Assembly (NCBI RefSeq): GCF_017355915.2
Contig: NZ_JAFEUV020000001.1
Location: 1-64,000, forward strand
DNA length: 64,000 nucleotides
Origin: Telluribacter roseus
Lineage (GTDB): Bacteria; Bacteroidota; Bacteroidia; Cytophagales; Spirosomataceae
Reading direction: 5' to 3'
Every line of letters begins with the position of its first letter. Within the stretch, counting starts at the first letter, position 1. The notes beneath the pieces are model-generated. The model did no database searches. It saw nothing but the letters and a program-made list of their open reading frames with translations, and was not told where the DNA came from. Positions 7,892-15,897 of the stretch are shown here, piece after piece. The translations under genes and the position numbers were made by a program.

Positions 7892-8515
7892 TCAATCTTC
7901 CTCGAGGGCTTCCAGAATATCCATCATAGATCCAAAATCCTTATAGCCGGGGCGAATCTCTTCACTACCGCGCAGAGCAACACCTTGTACCGACGTAGTT
8001 GACAGCAGATCTTTTACCTCCTGTTCGTCGTTCAGCCCGAAGCCTACCAGGATCGGATACTGGGCAGATAGCTGGTTCAGGAAACCGTTCCATTCGTCGG
8101 TAAGTCCGGCATTCTGATCGCTCTCGAGCAGGAAGTAGTCCACCTCAGCCTGGTAGCGGCTCATGAGGGCATCCAGTTCGTCAGCCCCGTAGGTATCTAC
8201 ATTGACCCGGAGCAGCAGGGGCAGTGAAGCCTCACTGCGCAGGTAGGGGAGCAGGTTGGGCTCTTCAACCTGCAGCGCATCTACGGGATACTCTTTCAGG
8301 AGCTCAAGCAGCTGCTGAGGCTCCGTCTGCGACGACTCGGCCACGAGCTTAACACCCGCCAGCCACGAGCGTATCTCTTCAAATTTCTTGGGAGCTACAT
8401 AGTTGGGTGAATCAGCATCCACCGAAAAACCCAGCATATCTACACCCATACCGGCGCAGTAGCGCGCATCGGACAGGTTGGTAACGTTACTTATCTTGAC
8501 AGTAGTAGAGAGCAT
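7892..8515 (-). CDS. TrpF-like (phosphoribosylanthranilate isomerase family) protein lacking catalytic residues
   Basis: A 207-residue beta/alpha-barrel related to TrpF. The N-terminal strand reads VKISNVTN where active TrpF has VKICGxT, so the catalytic Cys is Ser and the next Gly is Asn. The strand that should carry the general-acid Asp reads YFLLESDQ instead of LLDT/S. The C-terminal phosphate-binding part is recognisable (GSEEIRPGYKDF for SGVExxPGxKD). It is therefore probably not an isomerase of tryptophan synthesis, and no trp genes are near. I start at ATG 8515; an in-frame start 57 bp upstream would add a poorly composed extension. A full consensus promoter lies upstream. A different sugar-phosphate ligand or a regulatory role is possible. 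Confidence 0.8.
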   Translation of the reverse strand: MLSTTVKISNVTNLSDARYCAGMGVDMLGFSVDADSPNYVAPKKFEEIRSWLAGVKLVAESSQTEPQQLLELLKEYPVDALQVEEPNLLPYLRSEASLPLLLRVNVDTYGADELDALMSRYQAEVDYFLLESDQNAGLTDEWNGFLNQLSAQYPILVGFGLNDEQEVKDLLSTTSVQGVALRGSEEIRPGYKDFGSMMDILEALEED

Positions 8516-8592
8516 TTGTATGTATTTAAAACAGGTACGAGCAGGAGGGACAGATAGAACAAAAACCCTCACCTACTCAGCAAATATCTTTA

Positions 8593-8625
8593 CAAAGCTA
8601 CACCATCTCCGGCTATTTAGTCAAA
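8593..8625 (-). promoter_or_regulatory. consensus promoter for the TrpF-like gene
   Basis: On the minus strand TTTG (8625-8622) and TAGCTTTG (8600-8593) are 21 bp apart, a full match to the Bacteroidota -33/-7 pattern. A divergent -7-like TAACTTTG on the plus strand at 8644-8651 may serve mnmA. Confidence 0.6.
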
Positions 8626-8643
8626 GATTCGCCCCGTTATTCG

Positions 8644-8651
8644 TAACTTTG
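8644..8651 (+). promoter_or_regulatory. -7-like element, possible mnmA promoter
   Basis: TAACTTTG followed by CA matches TAnnTTTG about 130 bp before the mnmA start. No good -33 element is seen at the right distance, so confidence is low. Confidence 0.3.
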
Positions 8652-8778
8652 CAGGCTATTGACAGCAGTACCTGTAGTACGATGAACTTAATCGCTCGGG
8701 CCGACTGTTAGTCTCAAACTAGTACTATTTTAATAATACATCCAATCGGGAGGCTTTGAACCTCCGCGGATTATTGAC

Positions 8779-9891
8779 ATGAGCAAACACGGACGAATTC
8801 TGGTCGCCATGAGTGGCGGCATCGACTCTTCACTGGCGGCGGTAATGCTGCACGAAGAAGGCTACGAGGTCATCGGTATGACCATGAAAACCTGGGACTA
8901 CGCCAGCAGCGGCGGGACCAAAAAAGAAACAGGTTGCTGTTCCCTCGACTCCATCAACGACGCCCGCAACGTGGCCGTGGAGCTGGGCTTCCCCCACTAC
9001 ATCCTCGACATCCGCAACGAGTTTGGTGACTACGTGATCGATCACTTTACCAGCGAGTACCTAGCCGGACGCACCCCCAATCCTTGTGTATTGTGTAACA
9101 CGCACATCAAGTGGGACGCGCTGCTGCGCCGCGCCGACCGCCTGGACTGTCAGTACATCGCGACCGGGCACTATGCCAACCTGCGCGAGGAAAACGGACG
9201 CCACATAGTATCCAAAGGAGTAGATGTACTCAAAGACCAAAGCTATGTACTCTGGGGGGTATCGCAGGAGAGCCTGAGCCGTACTAAGCTGCCGCTGGGT
9301 CATCTGCGCAAGAGCGAGATCCGCGATATGGCGCGTGAGCGCGGCTTTATAGACCTGGTTAATAAATCAGAGAGCTACGAGATCTGCTTTGTGCCCGACA
9401 ACGACTACCGGGGCTTTCTGCGCCGGCAGGTACCCGGACTGGAAGAGCAGGTAGCGGGCGGAAACTATGTACTGGAAGATGGTACCGTAGTAGGTAAGCA
9501 CGAAGGGTACCCCTTCTATACCGTAGGGCAGCGTAAAGGCCTGGGTATAGCCCTGGGAAGACCTATATTCGTGACTGAGATTCGTAAGGAAACCAATGAA
9601 GTAGTACTTGGGGATATGCCTTCGCTGTACCGCGATGGAATGTACGTCAGCAAGCTCAACCTCCAGAAGTACGCTTCCATCGACCAGCCTCTCGAAACAG
9701 TTACCAAAGTGCGTTACAAGCATGAGGGTACCCCAGCGACGGTGATTCAGGAGGAGCCCGATAAAATAAAAGTACTCTTCCACGATGGTGTCAACGGCAT
9801 TGCCCCCGGACAGGCGGCTGTATTCTACGAAGGCGACGACGTAGTAGGCGGCGGCTGGATCATGAAGAGCTTCCAGCAAACCATAGCCTAA
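8779..9891 (+). CDS. mnmA: tRNA-specific 2-thiouridylase MnmA
   Basis: A 370-residue cytoplasmic enzyme that thiolates U34 of tRNA-Lys, -Glu and -Gln at the wobble base, using ATP and persulfide sulfur. The PP-loop SGGIDSS is at residues 12-18, the catalytic Cys is C103 in NPCVLCN, and the persulfide-carrying Cys is C203 in YEICFV. GQRKGLG and the C-terminal beta-barrel with GQAAVFY are also family features. The length is normal. It is monocistronic and is followed 7 bp later by a strong terminator. Confidence 0.96.
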   Translation: MSKHGRILVAMSGGIDSSLAAVMLHEEGYEVIGMTMKTWDYASSGGTKKETGCCSLDSINDARNVAVELGFPHYILDIRNEFGDYVIDHFTSEYLAGRTPNPCVLCNTHIKWDALLRRADRLDCQYIATGHYANLREENGRHIVSKGVDVLKDQSYVLWGVSQESLSRTKLPLGHLRKSEIRDMARERGFIDLVNKSESYEICFVPDNDYRGFLRRQVPGLEEQVAGGNYVLEDGTVVGKHEGYPFYTVGQRKGLGIALGRPIFVTEIRKETNEVVLGDMPSLYRDGMYVSKLNLQKYASIDQPLETVTKVRYKHEGTPATVIQEEPDKIKVLFHDGVNGIAPGQAAVFYEGDDVVGGGWIMKSFQQTIA

Positions 9892-9898
9892 ACTACCG

Positions 9899-9927
9899 GC
9901 CCTTCCCCATTGGGGAAGGGCTTTTTT
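9899..9927 (+). terminator. rho-independent terminator of mnmA
   Basis: A 10-bp perfect stem (9899-9908 with 9912-9921), loop ATT, followed by a T6 run. Confidence 0.88.
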
Positions 9928-9991
9928 CTTCAATCAGGTTCCAACCAATTTGTCAGGACAAGTATCTTCCTGTAAAATGGACGGAATATAT

Positions 9992-10348
9992 ATGAAGAAC
10001 ATAGTTAGGATACTGGCACTGATACTAGCTTTATCAGGCTGTGAAAATGATAAAACACTGGCGCCGGACTGCGTGAAGGCTCAGTACCTCAGGGCTACCG
10101 ACTCACCCTGCGGCGGTCCTGATAAGGTACTGGTACTGGGTGGAAAGCAGAATATTCATGATCTTTTCCCGGAAACGAGCTGGTCGGACAGCCTCTTCAT
10201 AACTACTACTGTACCGGAGCAGTACCGCAAGCCGGGGCAGGTGCTGTATTTCAAACCCGAAAAAGCGGCCTCTAAGCTATGTCTGGCTGTATTTATGGCC
10301 TATCCCGAAGTAAGGATGTTGAATGTGTCCACTACGTCTTGCCGCTAA
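9992..10348 (+). CDS. small lipoprotein, unknown function
   Basis: A 118-residue protein with a short signal ending in LALSGCENDK, so Cys 17 is probably lipid-modified. I start at ATG 9992 because the frame upstream of it would place a non-hydrophobic extension before the signal. The mature part contains four further Cys residues (DCVKAQ, SPCGGP, LCLAVF and the penultimate residue of the chain), which may form disulfides in the periplasm. No family is recognised. It lies between mnmA and a SelW-like gene on the same strand. Confidence 0.65.
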   Translation: MKNIVRILALILALSGCENDKTLAPDCVKAQYLRATDSPCGGPDKVLVLGGKQNIHDLFPETSWSDSLFITTTVPEQYRKPGQVLYFKPEKAASKLCLAVFMAYPEVRMLNVSTTSCR

Positions 10349-10431
10349 GAGGTTTATTCAATTATATACTGCCTGATTGGTGACACTTTCTGAACTTTGT
10401 GGTTCTATTAAGGACATTTGAACCCAGATAC

Positions 10432-10707
10432 ATGAAGCCTACTGTCACCATAGAATACTGCCCCAAGTGCGGCTGGCTGCTGCGAGCTGCCTGGATGGCA
10501 CAAGAACTACTCACTACCTTTTCGGAAGATCTCTACGGCGTTACCATCCATCCGGCCGAGGTAGCGGGCCGCTACTCCATCACGCTGGGAGATGAGGTAC
10601 TCTGGGACCGCAAACGCGAAGGCCGCTTTCCTGAGCCTAAGGAGGTCAAGCAGCTCATCCGCGACCGCATTGACCCCGAGCGTAGCCTGGGCCACAGCGA
10701 CCGCTAA
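10432..10707 (+). CDS. SelT/SelW/SelH (Rdx) family thioredoxin-fold protein
   Basis: A 91-residue protein of the Rdx family. It begins TVTIEYCPKCGWLLRA; the CxxC motif (CPKC, residues 9-12) sits just after the first beta strand as in selenoprotein W, with Cys in place of selenocysteine. The GRYSITLGDEVLWDRKREGRFPEPKEVKQLIRD segment is also characteristic. Such proteins are presumed thiol oxidoreductases; partners are unknown. I chose ATG 10432, where the family homology begins. The gene converges on the DUF983 gene with an 8-bp gap. Confidence 0.85.
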   Translation: MKPTVTIEYCPKCGWLLRAAWMAQELLTTFSEDLYGVTIHPAEVAGRYSITLGDEVLWDRKREGRFPEPKEVKQLIRDRIDPERSLGHSDR

Positions 10708-10715
10708 CAGTTCAG

Positions 10716-11123
10716 CTACCTAAATCCTTCCTTGTGAGGAATCTGATCGCAGGGGCCTTCGTAGCCGATGAAAATATTGATCCAGATGGAGCGGGATAGC
10801 CGGAATATAATGGACAGGAGCAGAATAGCCATAATGACTATGCTGACGACCATGGTAGTCGTAGAAAAGTCCCCCAGCAGTACGTTAAGTGCCACCCACA
10901 CGGATACGAAAAGGGCGGTATTGAGTGCATAGCTCACAAACATGGCTCCAAAGTAGTAACCTGGCTCCGGCTCAAATGACTGCCCGCAGCAGGGACACTT
11001 GGGGTGCATCTTCGAAAATTTGCCCGGGCTGAATAGGGTTTTTGGGGGGAACATGTCTCCCTCATGACAGCGTGGACACTTAAAGTTGAATATGCTATAT
11101 AGTCGAGATTCTTTCCAGGCCAT
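10716..11123 (-). CDS. DUF983 family membrane protein
   Basis: A 135-residue protein with two Cys pairs near the N-terminus (CPRC at residues 16-19 and CPCC at 44-47), likely a zinc ribbon, then two membrane helices (~60-80 and ~90-110). The order CPRCHEGDMF, then CCGQSFEPEPGYYFGAMFVSYA, is the DUF983 signature. Function is unknown; homologues are common in Bacteroidota and Alphaproteobacteria, sometimes near cytochrome oxidase genes, which are not seen here. Confidence 0.88.
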   Translation of the reverse strand: MAWKESRLYSIFNFKCPRCHEGDMFPPKTLFSPGKFSKMHPKCPCCGQSFEPEPGYYFGAMFVSYALNTALFVSVWVALNVLLGDFSTTTMVVSIVIMAILLLSIIFRLSRSIWINIFIGYEGPCDQIPHKEGFR

Positions 11124-11338
11124 TGTACACTTCTTTTAGTTGTTTAAAAAGCGAAGGTAAAGATTTACCCAACACTTCAAGCCTACCGGCCCACTGTTGC
11201 GTGGCGTTGAGCAGTACGCTTGTTAACAAGTTTGATTAAAATCATGCCGAACCTTCACTAAGTAGAATCAATTAGGTAGCTACTCTTTATGTATGCAGTA
11301 CAAGTTGTTACAGATAGTTTACCTAATGTTAATTACCT

Positions 11339-12970
11339 ATGAAAACAGTTCTTGCTTTACTATTGATGAGTACTCCCTTAATGACCCTGGCGCAAATAAA
11401 AAAAGAAGGAGAGGCACCCCGTGTCAAAGTAGCACAGGGTACCCTGGAAGGCATTGATGAGTCAGGGGTGTATACCTTTAAGGGGGTTCCGTTTGCACAG
11501 CCTCCGGTAGGGGACCTGCGCTGGAAGGCTCCGCAGCCTCCCAAAGGCTGGCAGGGCGTACGTGAGGCCAAGAAGTTTGGGCCACGGCCTATGCAGCGGG
11601 CCGTATTTGGTGATATGAACTTCCGCTCCGACGGCATGAGCGAAGACTGCCTGTACCTCAATGTATGGACGCCCGCCAAGACAGGTAATGAGCGACTGCC
11701 GGTGCTGATCTACATCTATGGTGGTGGTCTTATCGCCGGTGACGGTTCGGAGCCCCGCTACGACGGGGAGAGCCTGGCCCGCAAAGGCATTATAACGGTT
11801 ACGTTGAGCCACCGCCTGAGCGTGTTCGGCTTCATGGCGCATCCCGAGCTGACAAAGGAGTCGCCCAATAAGGCCTCCGGCAACTACGGCTTCATGGACC
11901 AGACGGCTGCTATCAAATGGATCAAGGACAATATCGCAGCCTTTGGAGGCGATCCTAATAAGATCACGGTAGCGGGTGAGTCGGCCGGTTCGGTATCGGT
12001 GAGTGCGCAGATGGCTTCGCCTATGGCAAAAGGACTGATTACCGGTGCCATTGGTTCCAGCGGATCACTGCTCGGTACTTTGTCGGCTACTACGCTGGCA
12101 CAGGGTGAAGAGAATGGTGCGAAGTTTATGACCATGGCAGGTGCTAAGTCGCTGGCTGATCTGCGTAAGATGTCGGCCGAGGCGATACTGGAGGTTACGG
12201 CCAAACAGGGAGTACCTCGCTTTGCAGCTACCGTGGATGGCTACTATTTCCCAAAGCAACCGCTTGATATATTTACAGCTGGCGAGCAGGCCAAGGTACC
12301 TCTGCTGGTAGGCTGGAACTCCGAGGAGATGAACTACCGCTCCATCCTGGGCAAGGAAGAACCAACCGTTGAGAACTACCGCAAGGCCGTGCAGAACCTG
12401 TACGCCGCTAACGCCGAAGAAGTACTGAAGCTATATCCCGCTACTACCAACGAAGAGGTTATCAAATCAGCTACTGCTCTGGCGGGTGACCGCTTTACCG
12501 GATACAGCAGCTGGAAGTGGGGCGATGTACACGCCCAGACCAGCGGCAAGCCCGTGTTCCGGTACTTCTACACCCGCCCGCGCCCGGTGATGCGTCCCGA
12601 AATGGGCGATGCTGTAGCCGGACTGGCCGGAGGCGTGATCCGGGGTGAAGCGGCTCAGGTCAATCGCCCACCGGCTCCTACGGGCGCTGTACACTCGGCA
12701 GATATTGAGTATGCCATGGGCAACCTGGCTACCAACCGTGTGTACGACTGGCAGCCCGCCGACTACAAGGTTTCGGAGATATTCCAGCAGCTCTACCTCA
12801 ACTTTGTCAAGACGGGCAATCCCAACGGGCTGGGAGTACCCAACTGGCCTGCTATCAAGCCTAACCAGGGCTCGTCTATGATTATGATCATTGATGAAAA
12901 TACCCGACTGGAACAGGATACCACCCGCCCCCGGTTCCAGCTACTGGATAAGCTATCCAGCCGGAAGTAA
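11339..12970 (+). CDS. type B carboxylesterase (alpha/beta hydrolase)
   Basis: A 543-residue secreted hydrolase of the carboxylesterase/lipase family, acting on ester bonds of unknown substrates. A signal peptide ends near residue 19 (LMTLAQ). GVPFAQPPVGDLRWKAPQP and EDCLYLNVWTP are family signatures. The nucleophile is S215 in GESAGS; a Glu and a His (HSADIEYAMG) further on complete the expected triad. The oxyanion motif is YIYGGG rather than the usual xxHGGG, a Tyr replacing His. A nested inverted repeat begins 9 bp after the stop, followed by the terminator. Confidence 0.9.
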   Translation: MKTVLALLLMSTPLMTLAQIKKEGEAPRVKVAQGTLEGIDESGVYTFKGVPFAQPPVGDLRWKAPQPPKGWQGVREAKKFGPRPMQRAVFGDMNFRSDGMSEDCLYLNVWTPAKTGNERLPVLIYIYGGGLIAGDGSEPRYDGESLARKGIITVTLSHRLSVFGFMAHPELTKESPNKASGNYGFMDQTAAIKWIKDNIAAFGGDPNKITVAGESAGSVSVSAQMASPMAKGLITGAIGSSGSLLGTLSATTLAQGEENGAKFMTMAGAKSLADLRKMSAEAILEVTAKQGVPRFAATVDGYYFPKQPLDIFTAGEQAKVPLLVGWNSEEMNYRSILGKEEPTVENYRKAVQNLYAANAEEVLKLYPATTNEEVIKSATALAGDRFTGYSSWKWGDVHAQTSGKPVFRYFYTRPRPVMRPEMGDAVAGLAGGVIRGEAAQVNRPPAPTGAVHSADIEYAMGNLATNRVYDWQPADYKVSEIFQQLYLNFVKTGNPNGLGVPNWPAIKPNQGSSMIMIIDENTRLEQDTTRPRFQLLDKLSSRK

Positions 12971-12979
12971 GGAGTCTAT

Positions 12980-13118
12980 CTTATTGATAAGTGAATAGAG
13001 TCATAAAGTATGCGATTAGATGTGTCAGGCTGAGCGCAGTCGAAGCCCTCCTGTATGGACTGGCTTCGACTCCGCTCAGCCTGACAGAAGTTTACAAACT
13101 AATTCATTTATCAATAAG
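12980..13118. mobile_element. MITE-like element: nested inverted repeats
   Basis: Outer arms of 17 bp (12980-12996 and 13102-13118, one mismatch) enclose inner arms of 25 bp (13023-13047 and 13062-13086, one mismatch), with a 14-nt central loop. The outer arm begins with the palindrome CTTAT-TG-ATAAG. The inner arm, containing GGCTGAGCG and GTCGAAGCC, is of a type I recall as widely repeated in Bacteroidota genomes. The whole 139-bp unit lies between the esterase stop and its terminator, as if inserted. No transposase and no clear target duplication is seen. It could act as a 3' stabilising hairpin. Confidence 0.6.
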
Positions 13119-13127
13119 TAATATAGG

Positions 13128-13163
13128 AAGTACCCGGTGCGTAGGTGTCGGGTACTTTTTTTA
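13128..13163 (+). terminator. rho-independent terminator after the esterase
   Basis: A 9-bp perfect stem (13128-13136 with 13149-13157) with a 12-nt loop and a T-run continuing from the right arm to 13162. Confidence 0.75.
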
Positions 13164-13212
13164 GGAAAGGATTACCTGTGGGGTCAAACGGTGGTACTGG
13201 TACTAATACTTA

Positions 13213-13833
13213 TTACAAATGATTGAAAGACTTTACTTTATCAATGTAATATTTTACAACGAACTCTTGATAAACCCACATATCATTTTCAAGCAAAGAG
13301 CTTCTGAGATTTTCTTCTTCATCACTTAGCTGTACTGAGTTTTGATCATTTAGTCGGCCGTTATAACAATGCAAGCGGGCAAACTTAATCTTATTAATTA
13401 TTTGCCTTTTTCTGTCACTGTCAGGACTATATAGATTAACTGTTTTTTCTATCGTTTTAAATAGGCTCTTAGTATAAAGGAAACAAGCGCCTTCTGCTTC
13501 ATAAATCTCTTTAAAGTACAAGTAGAGTACTAGTAAAGCCCCTTCTTCTAGCTCGTCCTTATCACTTTGGTTGATTTGTCCATTCAAAAACAAATACTCC
13601 CAATAGGGCAAAGTGAGGTGAACGTGGAAGTTTAGGTGACTAGCATATAAGTAACTATAATTCGATAGTTCATGTCTTACAAAACAGAAATCCTTTACTG
13701 CCTTTTCAATTTCAAAAAAATTGATTTCTCGTCTTGTTCCATCAATCAAATAGAGCCATAGCTCAGCACTATTAGATGAATATTTATCTTGTTGTCTGTG
13801 ATTGATCTCCATTGCTCTAACTGCCAAAATCAT
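13213..13833 (-). CDS. AT-rich hypothetical protein coupled to dinB-like gene
   Basis: A 206-residue protein that I do not recognise. It is rich in aromatic and charged residues (FFEIEKAVKDFCFVRHELSNYSYLYAS; long helices such as ELEEGALLVLYLYFKEIYEAEGACF) and looks all-alpha and cytoplasmic. Its DNA is visibly more AT-rich than its neighbours, with A/T-ending codons, suggesting recent acquisition. The stop of the upstream DinB gene (TAG) is followed at once by this ATG, so the two are probably translationally coupled; a second Met at 13812 is an alternative start. No catalytic motif is seen. Confidence 0.65.
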   Translation of the reverse strand: MILAVRAMEINHRQQDKYSSNSAELWLYLIDGTRREINFFEIEKAVKDFCFVRHELSNYSYLYASHLNFHVHLTLPYWEYLFLNGQINQSDKDELEEGALLVLYLYFKEIYEAEGACFLYTKSLFKTIEKTVNLYSPDSDRKRQIINKIKFARLHCYNGRLNDQNSVQLSDEEENLRSSLLENDMWVYQEFVVKYYIDKVKSFNHL

Positions 13834-14355
13834 CTACCCCAATAGAGGCAGGTACCTTTCCTGAATAATGTTGCAGTGGTGCACCGGATGACCAACAATG
13901 ACAAATCCCAATGCCAGTACCGAAATATCACCTTTGAAGGCTGTCCCTTTCCTCATCAGCATCTCCTCATCAAAGTTCTTGAACATGGATAGGGTAGCGG
14001 CGCGAAGTTGCCCCCATTCCTCCAGCAGATCGGGGACTGAGCGTCGGTTGGCCTTAGCATGGCTGGCAAAGAGGTCTTCCTCGAAACCAGGCAGGGTAGT
14101 GGCATCGTTACGGGCAAAGCGTAACGCGCGGTAGGTCATGATGCGCTCCGTATCAATGCAGTGCTGCAGGATATCCTTCACCGTCCACTTATCCGGAGCG
14201 TAGGTCTTTTCTCCGAGTCGGATGAGCTGGTACGTCTTGACAAACAGGTTCTCCGGGGAGTACTTCTGTAAAGCATCCAGCAGGTCCATTTCGTCAACCA
14301 GGTTGATGTACCGGTCAAAGAAAACAGGCAGGGGAGAGATAGCAGACTTATGCAT
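13834..14355 (-). CDS. DinB/YfiT-family putative metal-dependent protein
   Basis: A 173-residue four-helix-bundle protein of the DinB superfamily. The expected metal ligands are visible: a His in KDILQHCIDTERI (helix 2) and the pair in GHPVHHCNIIQERY (helix 4). Members include bacillithiol or mycothiol transferases and proteins of unknown role; the substrate cannot be inferred. It is the middle gene of a probable operon: 26 bp after the DbpA-like helicase and directly joined to the hypothetical gene downstream. Confidence 0.85.
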   Translation of the reverse strand: MHKSAISPLPVFFDRYINLVDEMDLLDALQKYSPENLFVKTYQLIRLGEKTYAPDKWTVKDILQHCIDTERIMTYRALRFARNDATTLPGFEEDLFASHAKANRRSVPDLLEEWGQLRAATLSMFKNFDEEMLMRKGTAFKGDISVLALGFVIVGHPVHHCNIIQERYLPLLG

Positions 14356-14381
14356 AGTGGAGGTATGGTGTATGTAACTGT

Positions 14382-15701
14382 TTATTTTGAGATATCAATT
14401 TTAACTCTTTTTCCTTTAATTTTCTCGTTTCTGAGTAGCTGCACCACCTGTTTTATTTTTTCTCTCCTGACGGCGACGAAGGAGGTGTGGTCCTGTACCT
14501 CTATCAATCCCAGCTCTTCTTTCTTCAGATTTCCCTTTTGGAGGAGCAGCCCCACTATATCTATTTTATTGACTTTATCCTTCTTGCCGGCGCCTATGTA
14601 CAGGGTACTCCACTCGGTAGGGGGCGGAAGCAGGTCCTGCTCAGGTAGCTCTTCATAGTCCAGTTCCTGAGGCAGATAGGCAGGTACTTCGTCATCAGTC
14701 AGGATGAGGTAGGCAGTACCCTTGGCGTGCATCCGGGCGGTGCGGCCGTTGCGGTGGGTAAAAGCTTCCTGACTAGGGGGAAGCTGGTAGTGTATAATAT
14801 ACTCGATCTCGGGAATGTCCAGGCCGCGGGAGGCGAGGTCGGTGGTAATGAGCAGGCGGTGACTGCCATTTCTGAATTTGAGCAAGGCCCGCTCCCGGTC
14901 CGGCTGCTCCATGCCTCCGTGAAAGATATCGTGCTCCAGCCCCCTGTTCCATAGTAGCTCGCTGATGCGCTCCACCGCCTCCCGGTGGTTGCAGAACACC
15001 AGCGTAGCCTTATTGCCGATTTTACAGATCAGGGAGAACAGCGTCTCGGGTTTTTCGGTGGACTCTGACCGTACGGCTTTGAGCAGCAGATCAGGAGCAC
15101 TGGTCGTTTCACTGAGGAAGTCCAGCTCCTGGGGATGGTTGATTCCGGTAAATTCCGGGATAGCGCTCATACGGGTAGCGGAGGTAAGTACACGCCGCTG
15201 CATACCAGTGAGCTGATTGATGATAAAAGACATATCCTCCTGAAACCCCAGCTCCAGGGCCTTATCAAACTCATCAAGTACCAGCGTATGGATGGTAGAC
15301 GGATCTATATTCTGGTGGCGGAGGTGGTAGGCAATCCGGCCTGGTGTACCGATCAGCAGGGCGGGGGGCTCTACAAGGCTGTTCTTTTCGATGTAGGTAG
15401 GATGGCCCCCGTAGCTACAAAGTACCTTAAATCCGGTACTCATCTGCCGGAATACCTGCTCGATCTGCAGGGCCAGCTCCCGTGAAGGTACCAGTACCAA
15501 GGCTTGTACACCGGAGGTACTGGCCAAAAGCCTTTGCAGAACCGGGATCAGAAATGCCAGGGTCTTGCCCGAGCCGGTGGGGGAGAGCAGCACTACGTCA
15601 TTTTGCTGAGCCGCCCCAATGGCAGCCTGCTGCATGGAGTTAAGGGCTTGTATATTCAGGTTCTCCAGTACCTTCTTTATTGATTCTTCGCTACCAGTCA
15701 T
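14382..15701 (-). CDS. dbpA: DbpA-like DEAD-box RNA helicase
   Basis: A 439-residue ATP-dependent RNA helicase. Motifs in order: Q-like start LNSMQQAAIG, Walker A SPTGSGKT, PSRELA (Ia), motif II as DEFD instead of DEAD, SAT (III), ITTDLASRGLD (V) and HRNGRTAR (VI). The C-terminal ~75 residues (TLYIGAGKKDKVNKIDIVGLLLQKG...) match the DbpA RNA-binding domain that recognises hairpin 92 of 23S rRNA, so the role is large-subunit ribosome assembly. DEFD is, as far as I recall, normal for this subgroup in Bacteroidota. It leads the operon with dinB. Confidence 0.9.
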   Translation of the reverse strand: MTGSEESIKKVLENLNIQALNSMQQAAIGAAQQNDVVLLSPTGSGKTLAFLIPVLQRLLASTSGVQALVLVPSRELALQIEQVFRQMSTGFKVLCSYGGHPTYIEKNSLVEPPALLIGTPGRIAYHLRHQNIDPSTIHTLVLDEFDKALELGFQEDMSFIINQLTGMQRRVLTSATRMSAIPEFTGINHPQELDFLSETTSAPDLLLKAVRSESTEKPETLFSLICKIGNKATLVFCNHREAVERISELLWNRGLEHDIFHGGMEQPDRERALLKFRNGSHRLLITTDLASRGLDIPEIEYIIHYQLPPSQEAFTHRNGRTARMHAKGTAYLILTDDEVPAYLPQELDYEELPEQDLLPPPTEWSTLYIGAGKKDKVNKIDIVGLLLQKGNLKKEELGLIEVQDHTSFVAVRREKIKQVVQLLRNEKIKGKRVKIDISK

Positions 15702-15897
15702 CTTGATTATTTTTTGAGCCTGCTATGTACGTGCGTAACATCTGATCATTCCGCAGATCCTACAATCACCACAGGCTTTATCCGTAAAGGTAGTGGTTTG
15801 TGGCAAGGACGGGAAATGTATTCTTGAACCAGTACCTGGTAGGGTGACTACTGGCAAAGTTTTTTAACTAGTGAGGAGATAAAGAAAACGCACCATT

